64,000 nucleotides of DNA from Saururus chinensis (lineage: Eukaryota; Streptophyta; Magnoliopsida; Piperales; Saururaceae). The position numbers and the translations under genes are program-made. The DNA is taken from contig CP141149.1 in NCBI GenBank assembly GCA_035235625.1, positions 11,991,393 through 12,055,392 of the forward strand, in the 5' to 3' direction. The notes beneath the pieces were generated by a model. The model was not told where the DNA came from. It saw only the letters and a list, made by a program, of their open reading frames with translations, and made no database searches. Positions 34,790 to 48,625 of this stretch are shown here, one piece after another. Every line of letters starts with the position of its first letter. Position 1 is the first letter of the stretch.

Positions 34790-37700
34790 TAAGCAATGCA
34801 TTCCCTGAAGAAAACTCACTTCAATGGTTTCTGGTCTCCTTGATGGCACCATAGGGTACTTTCCAATCGCATCAGTAATTTTTTGGGTCCAACTACGTCT
34901 TTCCAATAAATCATAATTTGATTCAGCTTGTCCTCAAGTCTCCTTTCAGTTTTCAACGTCTTTCATTAAGCACCTTTTTTTCCCCTAAAATGATGACTTA
35001 CTTTTAGAAGTTTACATGTTCTCTTATTTGTTTTTCAGTGGAAGGAATTTGAATGAGCATTGGTCACTACCTGATATAAGTAAATTATCTAGTTGAGAGA
35101 CAAGCAAGGTAACATTAATTATAATTATTAGATTATGAGCGTTGTTTATACCTTGTATAGATAAATTGTCTAGTAGAGAGAAAAGTAAGGTAACATTATT
35201 TATGATTATTAGATTAGCATTTGGTACATCATTAACAGCCGATGCATTGTGATGGAGCCAGAATAACAGTCGCTAAAAAGGTTGTTATTAGTTTCAATTG
35301 CTTTCCATCCCCTATGGTTTTCATGGAGCAATCTAGCTTACTTTTACCTGTGGAATGGGTGCATATCATGAAAGAAGATAATTTTTTCATTTTATTTGGA
35401 AATTGACTTTAGCTAAGAGCTTTTTTTTGTGCACTATGCATTAAAATGCTGAACCTTAATTATTTCTATATCCATGTTTCACACTGTAGGATATGTGCAT
35501 CTCTACAAATACTACAAGTGAATGTATATTTGTGGTTACACAAATATATAGATATCTCTCAATTGATGATAAGAGATTATTTTTTGTTGCAACTTGTCCC
35601 TTACATGCATGATGATGTGACAATATTAGTATAAAATTAGTTTTCTGCTGAAGTTTGCTTTATCATGTTTTTTTGTCTATCGGTCAACAATGTTATATAT
35701 ATTCTTTACGAATCACAAAATACTTGTTAATGTTATATATATTCTATATGTATCACAAAGTACTTGTAATGTTACATATATTCTATATGTGTCACAAAAT
35801 ACTTATTATGTATATTCTATATAAATCACAAAATACTTGTTAATGTTCATGATGCAATTTCACGAACTAATCAACTAGCAAATAGAAATATTGTCAACCT
35901 CAGAAGGTGTACTAAATATTCAACTGTGGAAATATTTGTATTTGATAGCAATGTGGGATGGAACTGGTTGAAGATTTTGTAAGTCTTTTCTCTATCTATT
36001 AATTTAGGTTCTTATGTATTTCACAACTCTCAGCTTGACAAAAATTATAAGCCAATTAGCACATTAAATTAATTAGAGATTGTGTCTTGCACTATTGTAT
36101 GCATAAATGTTTCATATGGTTTCGATATGTGTACTTTGGCATTTTTCTGTAGACTATGTGAACAAGAACTGTTATCTTTGTCTTGAAAGTATCATTTTGG
36201 AAATGAATAGATTTAATTTCAACATTTGTTATTGGAAATTATTTGACCTCTGATGCAAAACTTGACTGAAAAAAACTAAACACAATGGAATTCTTGAAAT
36301 TCAGCATTTGCGCCTCAACATTACATATGGAGAAGACCTAATAAATGGGATTTGCTCTTTACCATAAGAAAAATACTTGACACACTTGTATTTACCTTTG
36401 GGAACTTTAAATAAATTACCAAAGCTTACATAGATGTTATGGAAAGTGTAATCATAAGAAACTCCTTTTTTACCCTGTGATAATTTTTAGATCTGGAAAT
36501 CATGATTGTTTCTATATATTAAAGTGGTTGTTTTAAGATAGAAATGACATGGACTAACTTATGCAGATGTCTTTGTAACACAATGTGGATACAATCATAC
36601 AACAGGCTCATATTCATATCAACCAAGTTAAAGTGTCATTTTGACTAAAATGTGAAAAAACATGTCTAAGATAGCCATTGTTATTTTTTAATTTTTTTGA
36701 TTGGTTAGAAGGCCACTATTATTAACTCATATTTAACAGGCCCATATTCATATTGTGTTTTTCCCATTTAGCCCCCATATTAGAAATGATAACATGTTGA
36801 GGTGAATTTATACACATTATAACCATCATTGATGAAGCAAGCTCTCATGTACCTTACAGTACCAAAAAGGAGGAGACAGGAATGTATAAAACAAAAAGAG
36901 TTGTGATTTATACTTCTCATATTTAGCATAAGTCCACTTTTCGACTATTAATTTTTTATCTGACTTTGCTACGTTTTCTATGATGTGATAGATATATTGC
37001 TTCAAAAGATAGTAAATCAGTAGTGAGGACAAACTCTATAACACTTTCTGTAATTATTGATCTATGAGTTTATTTGGATGATCCAAATGTTGAATCAGAT
37101 GGAATGCTTACAGATTCAAATTTTGTATCTGCCTTTTGAAGTTTACATGCTTTTGTCTTATTAGTTTGTTGTAGTTATGTCTCTTGACCTCAATGGATTT
37201 CAATCGGTGTAAACACTTCTTAAATTTGATGAATATGCAACTATATGTTATATTGGGACAGTTTTGAAACCTTAAATAATAAATGTATGTTGTGTTCAGA
37301 TGCTGAAGTAATTGGAATGGTCAACTATTTGGAATTTTCAGTGTTTTTGCCATTGTCTACAAGGATGCTTGATTGTTTGCCAACTCAAGCCAAAGTGAGC
37401 AGACACAAGTCAAGATGGAGCACAATGAGGAAGATATTGATTGGATCACCATTGAAATACAAAAATGAGGTATATGACTCTCTTAGTTTTAAGTGAAATT
37501 TTAGCTCTCTCCTTGATTTGTTTGGTACGTTATGCTTTACAATTAGGAACCACAGTTCCTGTTAATTTTAAGAACATGTTCCATGTTGAGCATTGTTTTC
37601 TATGAAGTTGACATTGGGTTTCTACCAAAATCTTACTGATAACAATTAGATGCCAAAACAATCATCTTTTCACGGAATTTGCTAAGGATTTGGGCAGTTG

Positions 37701-39017
37701 TTCAGATATGCGGCTTGTTCTGGGCAACAATATCTTTGGTGACATTTTGAGGCCGGTGTAAGTTTGACGTGAATAGCCGACAACAAGAAAGTCATTCATG
37801 ATGTAAGAATGTAAAGATCATTTTGAGGCCAGTGCTAAGAAAATAAGGTTAATTTCTGGTGCAAGATTGTTGCTAAAAAATGGGATTGTAAAAAATATAA
37901 TGCCCGGTTAATCATCCAAGGGTAAAATAGTTATTTTTAGCCTAATGGTTTTGTGATAGTGCTCATGAAAATAGAGTAAATTAAGATTAGTACAAATGAA
38001 ATTTTTGAAAACAATAGTAATCAAAACGAATTCAACCTTAGGAATTACTCTTTGACCAAAAAGTCTCGATTAATTCATACTCCATCCCACTTGAACACTC
38101 CTAATTAAGCACAGAGAATGGCTAGTTGATTGTCTTAGTTAGCTACAATGTCTCTTTGGCTTGAAAACTATTAAAAAAGGGATTAAGATGAAGCATTTAA
38201 GAACCTCTTCAAGGTCTATCCTCATAGTCATTTAAGAGTCACTCTATCTAGCCTATTGAAGCTTCGTTAGAGTTACAATCCATTTCCTATCTACTGTTAG
38301 AGTGCCTACATGATGGGAATCTATTTTGGGAGCTTTAGCCCCTATCTCTTGTATTACCTTGCCCCCTTGAGTGAATTGTTGAATATTGGGTTTGAGAAGA
38401 GAGATCATTATATAAAATTGGTTGATCAATCTTCATAGTGGCTTACTTTTGTAAGGAAAAGTAAACCCCCGTAAAAAGAGGCATTGAAGGGAGAGTGATC
38501 ACCTCCTTAAGAGTGATCAAAGGATAGCACACCTCCATGAAGATTGACATAGAGGAGTTGGGTCACTTCATGTAATTGTAATTTGGATTAGTTTGAACAC
38601 CGCTAGCAAACGTGATCAAGGAAGGCACACCTTCAGCAAGAGTGGGATAGTGGAGTATTTAGTGATCTCGATAAGCTTGCTACAACACATCATATCAGAA
38701 AAGAAGACGTATAAATTTCTCACCATGAGTGCTTGAATTGCTTCAACATATACTTGTATCTTTCCTTGTCTTCCTTGCTTCATTGATTCTGCCAAGTTTC
38801 TACTTTTGCACATTCCTACTCTGATTTTATCTTAGTTGATTTCATCTTGACGGGATTGTTTTTAAAATATCTCATAGGTTTTGAAAATACCAATTCAGCT
38901 CCCATGCAGGTTAGCAATACGAACCTACATTAAGCTTGTTACCCTAATCTTCAACCCTCATATAAAGATTAAACATTAAAATTCTAAGTGAAGTGTGTAT
39001 GTCACCTATATTCTTTT
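34790..39017. other. AT-rich intergenic; displaced 3' flank of the PPR gene
   Basis: Before the chromovirus inserted, this sequence followed the PPR stop codon directly. No domain-bearing ORF was found. A splice-acceptor-like tttgtttttcag near 35038 and an 83-codon frame at 37245-37496 are the only coding-like hints, and neither is convincing. A four-fold repeat of a 50-55 bp unit (atattctatatgtatcacaaaatacttgttaatg type) lies at about 35690-35845. Confidence 0.45.
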
Positions 39018-39912
39018 TGTAATACCCCAGATTTTCTTGTGGTTCTTTATATACCTTTTTGAGGAAATTAATTATTTTGTTAGTCTTAATTATCATTTTC
39101 TTCGATAATTGTGTGTTTGGTGTCATGTTTAGCCTTTGTCGTAAGTGAAAAGGTTTTCGCATGTTTTCAAGGGTTTTAATGCATAAGTTAGGTTAAGGTG
39201 TATATTTTAAGACTTCAGCACTTGTGAAAGGGCTCTCGGTGAATAAGGCAGCTTTAGGGAGAGATGTGGGCTTGTGGGGGGCTCTCACACGAGAAAAGGA
39301 AGCTTCGGTGCGCGATTTAGAGGTGCAACTCGAGAATAGGACATTTTTGGAAAAAAAATGTTTAAAACTTATGCATTCTGTTTCTGCCCAGTGGAAGAAA
39401 ACTCCTCCCCGCCCCTCCATTGGTCTGTTTGGCATGCCACCCGCCTCCCTGTCGGATTTTGGCTATCTGGCAGCCATGATCTAGGCGGCACCACCCTAGG
39501 CCGTCATCGTGCCACCCCCTCCCTTGACTTCCACTCGTAGGCAACCCATTCCCTTTTATTTCTCTGTTTTGGCCAAAATTGTCATTGCAGCTAGCAAAAG
39601 CCGCCACAGTGAGCCTTTTCAAGTTGGCCACAGCTCCGCCACCCCACCCTTGGCCCTGATTCACCTACCCATAGCCCCCTTTCCTCATGTCTTTGTCGTT
39701 TTGCCCCTCCCCACTCTTACTTCATTAAAAATCTACTGGGATCGCACACAAACATGTTGTCCTATGGCCGATTTGCCTTGCCGGCAACATGTGACCACCA
39801 CCACTCCTATCTCTCTCCTCCTCAACGCCCTATCTATACCCATGGCCGTCGACCCCTTGTTCGGGGACGTTGGTCTCCGAAATCACAATTGGTGACCTTT
39901 ATATGTGGGGGT
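39018..39912 (+). mobile_element. C-type long LTR, left part (C1)
   Basis: Starts TGTAATACCCCAG, close to the starts of C4 (minus strand, 56049) and F. A GC-rich block at about 39390-39900 corresponds to those of C0 and C4. It is cut at 39913 by LTR B1. The matching right end may be the GGCATGACA at 60178. Confidence 0.55.
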
Positions 39913-40794
39913 TGTCATGCCCCGGTGCCCGGCCAACCCGAGCCAAACCCGGTCGAAGGGCCGGTCGAAGCACACGGGGGCGACAAGATTACATTGCGGA
40001 AGACTTTAACCCCTTAATCGGGTATTAATACAAACACGGAGTCACAAACCTTTAATCCTTTGTGCAAGAGTAATAAGGTAACATAAAAGAGGATAATAAC
40101 TCTGAAGTAAATCATCGCGCACAACCCACATACAAAACAATCTTGAGCCGAAACATGGGTCGAATCAGAAAATCTAAGACAAGTCTAAAAGTAGAAGATA
40201 CACACGAGTCAGAAACATAGTAACTCATACAAGGTGTTCTACAATCATAATAGCATAAATCAGAGTCAGAAACATAGTAACTCATACAAGGTGTTCTACG
40301 ATCATAATAGCATAAATTAGAAGACAAAATAACATCCGGTAGCATCAATGCTTAATCCCACATATATCCCAGTTGTAAGGACTCTCATCTCTAAACCGGT
40401 TTTTGTTTTCTTTAAGTATCGGTTATCGTGAGGTTAACACGTTTTCTGATTTATTCGGTAGTTTCAAAGATAAATAGTGTTTATGATGGTTTTAATCAAA
40501 ATCAACTTTAAGATTAGTGGTTTGAAGTGATTCTGAATCAAATGTGAATTTTTGGGATTTTTCTGAATTTTCATAATTTTTCCGAAAATTAGGGTTTTGG
40601 CGGGAACCCTGTGGGCCCCACCATCAAAATTTTGTTTTTTGTGTCAAATGAACCCAGATATCTATTTAAGGTCATACAAAAATTTTCAGAATTTTCTTAG
40701 ACTTAATTAGTGCTCAAATTTGTAAAATACTCATTTTTAGCTTACTTTTTCTATTTACACCCCATAACTTACCCATACACACCCCAAAGCCTAC

Positions 40795-40803
40795 TATAAA
40801 AGG
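40795..40803 (+). promoter_or_regulatory. TATA box of LTR A2
   Basis: TATAAAAGG, 421 bp from the LTR start, at the same place as in A1. Confidence 0.5.
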
Positions 40804-41475
40804 CCAAACATGAGCCTTTGGTTTATTTTGGGAATAGGCTGAGGAGCAGAGGTCAGGCCTAATCTCCAATTAGGCCTGGATTAGAAGGTGTTTAAGGTAA
40901 GCCTATTCTAATTAAGCACTAAATCCTAGCTTTCTTCTTAATCTCTTTTAAATCTACCATTTCCCCTTTGTTTCAATTCATTTTTGGACATCAAAATTAC
41001 TGATTTATATTTTTACTACAAACCCTAGCTCTTAAAATCCAATTTTTATGTTCAATAAGCCCTAGATCTAAGTTTTTAATTAGGGTTTTCTTTGTTAAAT
41101 CGGTTTTAATGGAGTTTAATTCAAACTCTATGTCTTTGTAAGGTTTTCAAGAAGGATGACCATCAAATCCAAGCCTAATGAAGGGATAAGGTAATGGACT
41201 TTCAAATTTTCAGTTTGTCTATGGTAAAACTCTTGATTTTGTGGTTTATTTTGAAAGGAGTTACTTGATTTAGTGTGTTAATGGCATGATTAGAAAATGA
41301 TAATCTTTAATCCCGATTTCATAGGGTTTTATCTTGTTATGATGTGGTTTAGCATTCTGGAAGTCATGGTGGACTTTTGATGGTATTTAGGTTGTTAGAT
41401 GATGATTTGAAGTGTTATCAATAGAGTTTTGGTTTGAAATTGCGAAAGGAAGAAGAAGGTTGAATCTGCCTTGTT

Positions 41476-41648
41476 GGCGTTCGAACGGCCCTGCAGGGCG
41501 TTCGAACGACAACACTGTAATTCTGGCATTTTTTCCAGTTTAGCCGATCGAACGGCCTGCTGGGCGTTCAAACGGCCAAACTGTGAATTTGAAATTTTTC
41601 CGTTTAGCCGATCAAATGGTCTTCTGGGCGTTTGAACGGCTACACAGC
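41476..41648 (+). repeat. TTCGAACGGC hairpin cluster, LTR A2
   Basis: Three hairpin units as in A1. The third is eroded (atcaaatggt, gtttgaacgg), while the first is the best preserved in the window (GTTCGAACGGCC ctgca GGGCGTTCGAAC). Confidence 0.65.
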
Positions 41649-42870
41649 AAAATTATGTTCTAATTGCATGATGTTTATTTCGATGATTCCACTTTAACTT
41701 GCCAATTTCTCATGAATGTGGAGTGTTTTGAGCTATATTATGCTACTAGAAAGGCATGCTATTGAGGTTATGAAGTTGGGATATATGATTACAGATTTGT
41801 AGAATGACTTATGTTTTGTGGCATGATGTTGGAATTGTCATCTTGAAATTATGAATGGTTGATTCTCTATGGTTAAGCATATTTTCAGTAGGACTACAAC
41901 CTATTAATGGACTGATTTGTCATGATAGAATGTGGTTAGTTAATGTGTGGATGTGGGTGAATGTCATGGCTTAAGGATGAAATGAATGATCTTATATGTG
42001 TTTAGCCTTTGTGGTTGAGTTTTGATTTGAGTTATGATTTCAATGATTCTTCTCCTATGATTTCCGCTGGAATTCATGATTAGATGTTAATTCACATGTG
42101 TAGTGTGGTAGTGAGTTAATTTCAAGCATGTTGAAATGCATTGAGTGAAGTACTTCTACTAGGTACACACACATGTGGGGGTTAAATGATGATGTTGAAG
42201 CTTGATATTATGATTATGAATGATGCATTAGGGGCTGATGAGAGCACTTATCATGGATTAGGATTCATGTATGCCTTGCCCACGTATGTACCATGCTGCA
42301 TGCATCATGAAAATGGATTTCCAATTGAGGCTTCATCGAGGTTAATAGAATTTGACCGATTGGATGAAATGTGGTGAAATTGTGTGTCAGATCGATCGGT
42401 CGTGGATTAATCGAAAGTTGATTGGTCCGAAAGGACTTGTTTTGATTTGAGTTCCTATGTGGAACGAGTGCACTCCCCGGGTTGAGTCTAGAGAAATGGA
42501 AGTATGTGGGGACGAGTTGTGTACTTGTCATGCAGATTGTGAGATTGTTATTATGAGTGTCATCTGGACCCTGAGAATCCAGTGTGGTATGCTGTGTGCA
42601 CCTGCTACCACGTGTTCTAGGGTTTCTTGTGTGGGAACTCGGGCTCTCCCCACCGCAGGAGATGTCCCTTAGCGAACACCCTTGCTCTAGATTCTCTGTG
42701 TGAGAATGCGACATCCTTGGCCAGGATTGTCCAGGGCGAGTAGTTTTTAGGGATTGACAACCCCGAACTTTCTTGAATTCTTGTGTAGAATTTTGGACAT
42801 GACACGCCTTCGTGGCCTTGTTTGTGTTCCTATCTGTGTGACACTAAATTGTGATTACTCCTTGATGGAG

Positions 42871-43185
42871 GTTGTTATGATATGAAGCATGATGGAATAT
42901 GTATGATAGAGATACATTCATGCATGCATGATGGAATATGTATGTTAGAGATACATTCATGCAGCTTGTTATGATATGATGCATGATGGAATATGTATGT
43001 TAGAGATACATTCATGCAGTTTGTCATGATGTGATGCATGATGGAATATGTATGTTAGAGATACATTCATGCAAGTTGTTATGATGTGATGCATGAGGAA
43101 ATATGTATGTTAGAGATACATTCATGCAGATTGTTATGATGTGATAAATGATGGGATATGTATGTTAGAGATACATTTCATGCAG
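42871..43185 (+). repeat. 55-bp tandem array of A2, uniform units
   Basis: Nearly six units, one of them partial, of the 55-bp sequence found in A1. All are of one type and end agatacattcatgcag. The two-type alternation of A1 is absent. Confidence 0.8.
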
Positions 43186-45040
43186 GATGTTATGATGAGA
43201 ATGACACTATGTGGATTATGCACTATGATGCAGGTTTAGGTGATGTGTATGTGTGATCAGTAAATGATACACCTTGTAAATCTTAGATCTAAATGAGTTT
43301 ATTGTTATGCTATCGTATTTCTGATAATGATAGTTATATTAAAAACCATTGCTGAGTTTGTTAAACTCACCCCTCTTTCTTGTATTTTGTTTTGGGGCTG
43401 CGTGGTACGACACGCAAACGGACAAGATCTCCTCTTTGAGGAAAGGTCGGAGATGACTTGGATGTGATCGTGGAGATCGTTGTGTGACTTATTTTCCTTT
43501 GGTTTTATGCTTTTTGTTTAGAACCTTTGTGTAGGGTTTTTTGTTGGATTATGTCACATTTTACAATTGTGTTGCTTAAGACTTATTTTGAGCCAGTGTG
43601 GGCTATAGTTGACTAAGTATGTGGGTTTGAGATTAGTTGTTTACTTTATGTTAAGCAACTCTCTTTCTGTTCTTCTTATTTACTTTTGCGCAAAGGATTG
43701 TGCGTACTCCGTAATTCTATTAAGTCGCCCGTGTTAGGTTAAGTCTTCCGCTAAATCGTTTCTCATTTTTCCTTCGTCGCCCCCACGCGCTTGACCGGCC
43801 CTTGGACAGGGTTCGGCTCGGGTCGGGCATCACCGGGGCGTGGCACCGATTGTCGCTCATATAGGTTATCCTGATTAACTGCATGTCATACCATGCAACC
43901 CCAAAATAAAACACACAAAGAGGGCTGAGTAAAGCTCAGTAAGGTTTGAAATAAGGTAACATAAATCAGAAAACAACCACAACATATCAATATGGTAATT
44001 CAGATCAACATTTCACATAATATCTTCATTTCTTATTAATCCCCTTACCATACCCCTAATTTCATAGATAATCAACCTGTGTACAAGTATCTCATTCATA
44101 CTCATCATGGAATGCATAACGACATTATGGCACAACTCATCTTGCATAATAAGTGATTCTCACACAATCACATTCACAATCATGCATATCAAGTCATTCT
44201 CTTTCATAGCATTCAACCTACATAACACATGTACTCAACACGTAATCACATAATGCATATTCATATCATTCATCCATAGATCATTCACCCTGCATGATAA
44301 GAATCTCAATTACATGATATTAAATCATGCATAATAATTCATAATCACATGTGTCACAAAATCTCAATTATCCCTCCACATCTTATGTAACTTGGGCATA
44401 ATATAATCTCATACACATGCATCATCAACAAATTGTGAATGTCTCCATCATGGAGAGAATACAAACAATACACATAGGCGGGATATAGTTCGATTTCCAC
44501 ACAAGAAACATAAAGTGTTTGGGGGTAGTTAGCCCCTAAGTCTACTCTCCCAGTACAATTCTGGCCAAGAAAGTTTGAATTCTCACACAGAGAACCTAGA
44601 GCATGTCTGTTCACCCAGGAACATCTTCTACGGCGGGAAAAGTTTGAATTTCTATACAAGAAACCAAGAACACGTAGTAGCCGGTGCAAGAAAGCATACC
44701 ACTTTATATTTTCATGGTCCATATGACTATCTCAATAAATCTCAATTGCAAGATAAATATACAACTCATCCCCATTTAACTCAATTCAAATCGACTCAAC
44801 CCAGGGAGTATCTATGTTCCACACATGAACTAAAAGTCAAATCATGTCGTTTCGGACGAACCAATTTCTGATAAGCTAACGATCGACTAATCTGGCACAC
44901 AATCTCACGTCATTGAATCCAATCGATCAAATATGGTTAATCTCAATAAAGTCTCAATTGGAAATCTGTTTCATGAAAATGGTTCTAAGGCATAAAAATA
45001 AGAAAAAGAACCAAAATATACAAAACAGCCGAATCTGCCA

Positions 45041-45105
45041 TGTTGCCGTTCGATCGGCCTGCTGGGCCGTTCGAATGGCGGGCCATTCGATTGGCACAAC
45101 AGTAG
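45041..45105 (-). repeat. hairpin cluster, LTR B1
   Basis: Shorter version of the A-type cluster: CCGTTCGATCGGCC, GGCCGTTCGAATGGC and GGCCATTCGATTGGC follow each other within 60 bp and can pair with one another. Confidence 0.5.
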
Positions 45106-46179
45106 TTTTGGTTCGTCTTCCCCACTTTGAATTCAAAACCAAAACTCCACATACACTTCATAAATCCTCAAATAACAATCTCAAACTATATTATAATTCA
45201 ATTCATGCTTCCAAAACATCGAATCTAGCCATTACCAAACATAAACCCTAAGAGATTTTATTAAAAATTAAACTTTTCTCAAATCACTATTAAAGCTCAT
45301 AATCATGGAAGTCATTCCAAAACCACATCAAAACTTAAATTTGAATCATAGCAATGTTTGAGATTAAAATCCTTACCTTTCAGCAAGTTCTTCATTCAAA
45401 ATTGATCCTTAAACACCTTTAAAACCTACCTAAAAATGTGATTTTTATTAATACTTCACAAATCCAATTTTAAAATACCTAAAACCTTCAAGAACAACTA
45501 GATCTAGGGTTTAAGAGACCCAAAAATAAAATTCCAAACATTAGGTTTTGAAATAAAAACTCAAATCAATAGTTTTTGAGTAAAAACCGAAATTAATCCA
45601 AAGCAAAGAAGAGATTTGAAAGATTTAAGTAAAACCCTAATGGATTAATGAAACATTAAGCAAAATTTTACCTTAATCTCCTTTCTCCTTTAGGAAAATG
45701 GAGACTAGGCTCTAATGCTCCAGGTATAAGCCCTTTCCCAATTGGGAAAGTGGTTGGGCCTTTCTTTTTATAGTAAACGGGTGGGGTAGATCTAATTAAC
45801 TAGTGGGGTATAAATATAATTTTATACTAAAAATAGTAAAACTTCTTTGAAACCCAATTTGATGTCCAAAAATTATGAAATAATTACCCAAGGTCTTAGG
45901 TTAATGTGAGGGTCATTTAGGGATAAAAATCCCAATTTTGCCCATGGGTCCTGCCAACCCTAATTTTTCGGGAAAATAGTAAAAATTTTAAAACTTCCAG
46001 AAATTTTCTAAATGACTTAAATTAACTTAAAAACCATAATTTTGAAGAAAATTTTGGTTAAAACCTTTGTTGACCACTTAAATTAGAAAATAGTCCAAAA
46101 CCGATCATAATTAGCATTAAACCATGCGAAAGCAGTTAAATAGAATAAAATACACCAGTTCAAGTTTAGCGATCTTATA

Positions 46180-47479
46180 GGTTCCAGGTTCTGGTAGTCC
46201 GTTGAAACCTTCCGACAGTCAACTAGCGAGACTAAGGGATGTCTTAACCTTGACTCCTATGGAACAGCCCTTTATGGGCACACTTCCACCTCCGGCTGCC
46301 CCTCATGCGAGTCGTGGAAGGCATGTGGACCATCAAGTGCCACTTTGAGACCAACTGCATCCGTCTAAACCCTTAGAAAGCCTCAACAAACATTTTTCCA
46401 CCCTAAAGCAACCCTTTTTCTACTGAGGCAACACTTTGGACCGTTGGAATCTTTCCTAACTCCGCCACCATTGCACACCTCAATAGCAAACCCGCTCGCT
46501 TGTCAAGGTAGGAGACTTTAAACCCCCTAATTCTACTTTGGCATGCTTATATGGTAGAATTCGTGATAGAACCAAGGTGTTTGAATGCATAAAGTCATTT
46601 GATGTTAATGATGTCATGGGGATTAGCTTGGTATGAGATCGCATGAATGAGAATCAATTATACATTTAAGGGTTTGATAAATTATGGACTATTTATATGT
46701 TAATGAAGAGGATGCTAAGTAAGTTGGTTATTAAAGTTGTCCAAATACATATGTTGCAAATTATATGTTGGTTAGTTAGATTAGTCAAATGCTTATGCCA
46801 CGATTTATCCTCATTTTGTTAGATGCATCTATTGAAGGTTTATGCAATAAATTACATTCATGTTAAATGGATGGGTTATCGACATGATTGTGTGAAGATT
46901 TACGTGTATGCTATCTACAGTTGTAAGGTGTGTTTGAAGGTTTATGCATGGAGTGTGGTATGGAATTGTGAATGGTTATGCATGTGATGATGATGAGAAT
47001 GTGTATGACAAGTTACAATTACTTTGGACCGAATCTGATTTCAAAACAACGAGTAAGAGGCTTCTGAGTAAAGTTAATAGATGGACTTAGTTTCTTGCTT
47101 AGTCAGAGGATTGTAAACTAGAAAGGTTTTACATCATAATTATACGTACATAACATGCAAATTATAAATCTAAACATAATAGCAATAAGTAGGTGAATAG
47201 TAAGAATTAAGGCCTTAGCTAGTTCAATGAATCGAGTTCCACATTCTATTGACATTCAAATGATAGTCAACTAGTCACTTGGGGGATCGACATAGTACTC
47301 ACCCTTTGAGGTGTTGTCTTGGAGCTATGTTCAAGCTTAGATATAAGATCTTTATTTTATTTCCTTTTTAATGGTATGAATTTATTTGTTTGTTGGTTTG
47401 ATTTGATTTTTTTGGGGTAATGAGGTAGGTTATTTATGGATTTTTAATGTTTAATTTTATTTTAGTTTTAGAGTATTAG
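46180..47479 (+). mobile_element. LTR-derived sequence, plus strand
   Basis: Continues the C-type layout after B1: end of a GC-rich block, gtaggagactttaaaccccc (compare gaggtaggggagctttaaac in C0), then AT-rich DNA resembling C0 at about 18.2-18.4 kb. No gene. The boundary to D is unclear. Confidence 0.45.
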
Positions 47480-48625
47480 TGTCAAGCTTGATTCACCCAA
47501 TTTCTACATATTTAAAGGTATTTTCTTTCTACTTTCCTTGGTTAAAGGAGCAGGCCCCACCGTAGAATCCACATCCATGTTGGATGGTGTGCTACTAATT
47601 TTAGCTAACAACCTCCTTTTAATTTGTCTTAAGTGGGATTAGGTGTCATTAAATTTATTTTTGAGTCAAAATTGAGCTTAAATGGTCACTTAGAGCATTT
47701 TTACCTATTTACAGCCTAACAATTCAATTCTCAACTCATAAGTTTTACTAAAAAAATAAAGAAAAAACCTAGTCATTTGCTAAATGGGGAAGGGCTAAGA
47801 ATAGGAGGGAGGCTAAGCTCTACCCCCATGTAATGCCCTAGATTTTTCATGACATTTTCTTTAAAATTTACAGAATTTTTTTTTCATTATAAAGATCGTA
47901 AATCAGAAAAAATGGTGGATACAAAACCTGTGAAAGCAGTTTTATAATTTAAAACATCACACATCAATTTCTCCCATACAAATTTTTACTCATTTGATCA
48001 AATATCGTATGGTCAAACCAAACATCCTCAAGCACTACTTAGAAACAAACATACAAATAAATTGCTATGATCATAGACTTTAAATACAAATCTCTCCCGG
48101 GCATCCCTGAGTGCAAGTCCCATAACAGTTCATAGTCTAATCCAAATTACAAGTCCAGAAAGCATAAACACTTTAATTCTCATCTCACCCAATACAAGAG
48201 ATCGTGACACAAATAATACTCGCAGTGAGTCCAAGATATACCTAAGTCAAAGGGAATCAATCCATCATAAAAATGAGCATCCATCTCCAGGAGCTCTCCG
48301 TCACAAACTTGCAGAAGCCTCCCGAAAAATGGGGCTAAAAAATAGGATAATGAGTATTTTTATACTCAGTAAAAAAATACCGAGTAGGGGAGTTTTAGAC
48401 AGTGAACTCAGTAAGTCCATACATAAATGCTTTCATGCAACTCAAACATGAAGCAAGCATATAATAATCATGCTCACATGCATACAATCATGCCAAACAC
48501 ACCATCAAATCAATCTTACACAAACACTCTTAATCAGAGTCTTACAAACTTATACGTATAATTGTACGCTTACTCATATAACTTGCACATATTCATACGA
48601 CCTTACTCGTACAATCTTACACTTA

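Larger units (their letters stand above)
40374..43845 (+). mobile_element. solo LTR A2 (3.47 kb) inside B1
   Basis: Same family and orientation as A1: starts TGTAAGGACTC, ends GGGGCGTGGCA. The flanks CCAGT and CCGAT could be a target duplication with two changes. TATA box, hairpin cluster and tandem array are in the same order as in A1. The tandem array differs in make-up. Confidence 0.8.
39913..46179 (-). mobile_element. long LTR B1, minus strand, split by A2
   Basis: The left end (TGTCATGCCCCGG) is the reverse complement of an A-like 3' end. It shares the gccaaacccggtcgaagggcc stretch and the gcggaagactt stretch with A1 read backwards. At the right it fades at cttata (46179), matching the A-type start with TA in place of TG. 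A2 interrupts it at 40374-43845. It holds a hairpin cluster near 45.07 kb and an A-like gene-free body. No clean target duplication was seen. Confidence 0.55.

Noticed and set aside
37245..37496. 83-codon frame in the intergenic region
   Set aside because: No domain, AT-rich, and no supporting splice or promoter context.
39005..39009. CCTAT as target duplication of C1 (matching 60179-60183)
   Set aside because: On the left it lies 8 bp away from the TG start, so it may be chance.
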